Source: Acidobacteria bacterium 37-71-11
GTDB lineage: Bacteria; Acidobacteriota; Thermoanaerobaculia; Thermoanaerobaculales; Thermoanaerobaculaceae
DNA length: 6,500 bases
Assembly (NCBI GenBank): GCA_002279285.1
Contig: NCBR01000200.1
Span: 1-6,500 of the forward strand
Direction: 5' to 3'
The translations under genes were made by a program, and so were the position numbers. The first letter of the stretch is position 1, and each line of letters starts with the position of its first letter. This document shows, piece by piece, positions 5,749 to 6,500 of this stretch. The notes beneath the pieces were generated by a model. That model worked only from the letters and a program-made list of their open reading frames with translations. It made no database searches and had not been told where the DNA came from.

Positions 5749-6500
5749 TCGACGAACGTCACCTTGTTGACTTCCTTGAGCGTCGTCACGCCGGCGAACA
5801 CGCGCTCGAGCGCCGACTCGCGCAGAAACTTCATCCCCTCCGCCCTCGCGGCCCGCTTGATCTCCGCGGCGGGGCGCTTCTCCAGGATCAGGGCCCGGAT
5901 GTTATCGGAGAGGTCCATGAGCTCGGAGATCGCGCTGCGGCCGAGAAAGCCGGTCCCGTTGCACTCGATGCACCCGGCACCCGCGAAGAACGTGACCCCA
6001 CGGACCGCCTCGGCGGAAAGTCCCGACTCCTCCAGTTGCTGCAAGGAGACCTTGGCTTCGCGCCGGCAGTGCGGGCAGATGCGGCGCACCAGCCGCTGCG
6101 CGAGTACGCAGTTGAGCGCCGAGACGAAGTTGTAGAGGTCCACGTTCATGTTGAGGAAGCGCCCGAGCACGTCGACGACGTTGTTCGCGTGTACGGTCGT
6201 GAAGACCAGGTGGCCGGTGAGTGCCGACTGCACGGCGATCTGTGCCGTCTCCTCGTCGCGGATCTCGCCCACCATGATCTTGTCCGGGTCGTGGCGCAGG
6301 ATCGACCGCAGGCCGCGCGCGAACGTCAGGCCTTTCTTCTCGTTGATCGGGATCTGCGTGATGCCGCGCAGCTGATACTCGACCGGGTCCTCGATCGTGA
6401 TGATCTTGTCTTCGACCGTCTTGATCTCGGACAGCGCCGCGTAGAGCGTGGTCGTCTTGCCGGAGCCGGTTGGGCCGGTGACGAGCACCATGCCGTACGG
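5745..6500 (-). CDS. gspE: Type II secretion / type IV pilus assembly ATPase, GspE/PilB family (C-terminal part, 5' end outside window)
   Basis: This is a cytoplasmic hexameric AAA-like ATPase that powers pseudopilus or pilus assembly. Only the last 251 residues are in the window; the frame is still open at base 6500, so the ATG at 6491 is internal and not the start. In the visible part (numbered from its first residue) are Walker A GPTGSGKTT at 9-17, the Asp box IITIEDPVEY at 33-42, Walker B IMVGEIRDEETA at 75-86, and the His box GHLVFTTVHANN at 96-107. A zinc-binding tetracysteine follows (C142, C145, C177, C180; CxxC-x31-CxxC), a mark of GspE/PilB assembly ATPases and absent from PilT retraction ATPases. 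All catalytic motifs look intact. The TGA stop overlaps the ATG of the next gene (ATGA). GspE and PilB cannot be separated without the N-terminal domain; gspE is preferred because of the downstream secretin and GspG. Confidence 0.95.
   Translation of the reverse strand, partial: PYGMVLVTGPTGSGKTTTLYAALSEIKTVEDKIITIEDPVEYQLRGITQIPINEKKGLTFARGLRSILRHDPDKIMVGEIRDEETAQIAVQSALTGHLVFTTVHANNVVDVLGRFLNMNVDLYNFVSALNCVLAQRLVRRICPHCRREAKVSLQQLEESGLSAEAVRGVTFFAGAGCIECNGTGFLGRSAISELMDLSDNIRALILEKRPAAEIKRAARAEGMKFLRESALERVFAGVTTLKEVNKVTFVE

Noticed and set aside
5050..6135. A 361-residue plus-strand frame over pilM and the ATPase
   Set aside because: It is antisense to strongly conserved ATPase motifs and itself has no recognisable motif.
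6148..6375. A 75-residue plus-strand frame antisense to the ATPase
   Set aside because: It overlaps the Walker B, His box and flanking coding sequence of the ATPase and shows no independent coding evidence.

Overview
The window holds the 3' part of one tightly packed operon, read entirely on the minus strand, so transcription runs from high to low coordinates. It encodes the envelope-spanning core of a type IV filament machine, in the superfamily shared by type IV pili (T4P) and type II secretion systems (T2SS). In transcription order the genes are: a GspE/PilB secretion ATPase (its C-terminal part only, cut by the window end), a PilM/GspL-like cytoplasmic protein carrying an apparent frameshift, PilN, PilO, a PilP/GspC-like periplasmic linker, a lipidated secretin (GspD/PilQ), and a GspG-type pseudopilin. 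After the pseudopilin stop at 221 come about 220 bases of non-coding, C-rich DNA with a 58-bp direct repeat of period 102 bp and a 7-bp tandem repeat.

The DNA is GC-rich with a strong G/C bias at third codon positions. This explains the very long spurious open frames on both strands. The gene set and details of the proteins fit Acidobacteriota or another GC-rich soil phylum such as Rokubacteria/Methylomirabilota. Those details are a secretin with an N-terminal TPR region and a C-terminal cohesin-like domain, and a GspG ending in GTALDGTKYKDW. The phylum assignment is inference from memory of similar clusters and was not tested.

The genes fit together as one machine. The ATPase drives assembly from the cytoplasm. 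PilM, PilN and PilO form the cytoplasmic and inner-membrane platform, with PilN and PilO as paired one-TM coiled-coil proteins. The GspC/PilP-like protein would link that platform to the secretin N-domains. The secretin forms the outer-membrane gate, and GspG is the filament subunit. The platform is of the T4P (PilMNO) type, while the linker's RNLF motif, the secretin and the pseudopilin look more like T2SS, so this is a mixed T4P/T2SS layout. The platform protein GspF/PilC and the prepilin peptidase are not in the window.

Every gene junction overlaps (ATGA, TGATG, ATGA, 11 bp, GTGA, GTGA), which implies strong translational coupling. No promoter lies in the window, so it should be beyond the 3' end of the given strand. 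No convincing intrinsic terminator is visible. The points most worth a second look are the pilM frameshift near 5005-5022, the TPR-secretin-cohesin lipoprotein, and the downstream repeat whose only two differences fall in a hairpin loop.
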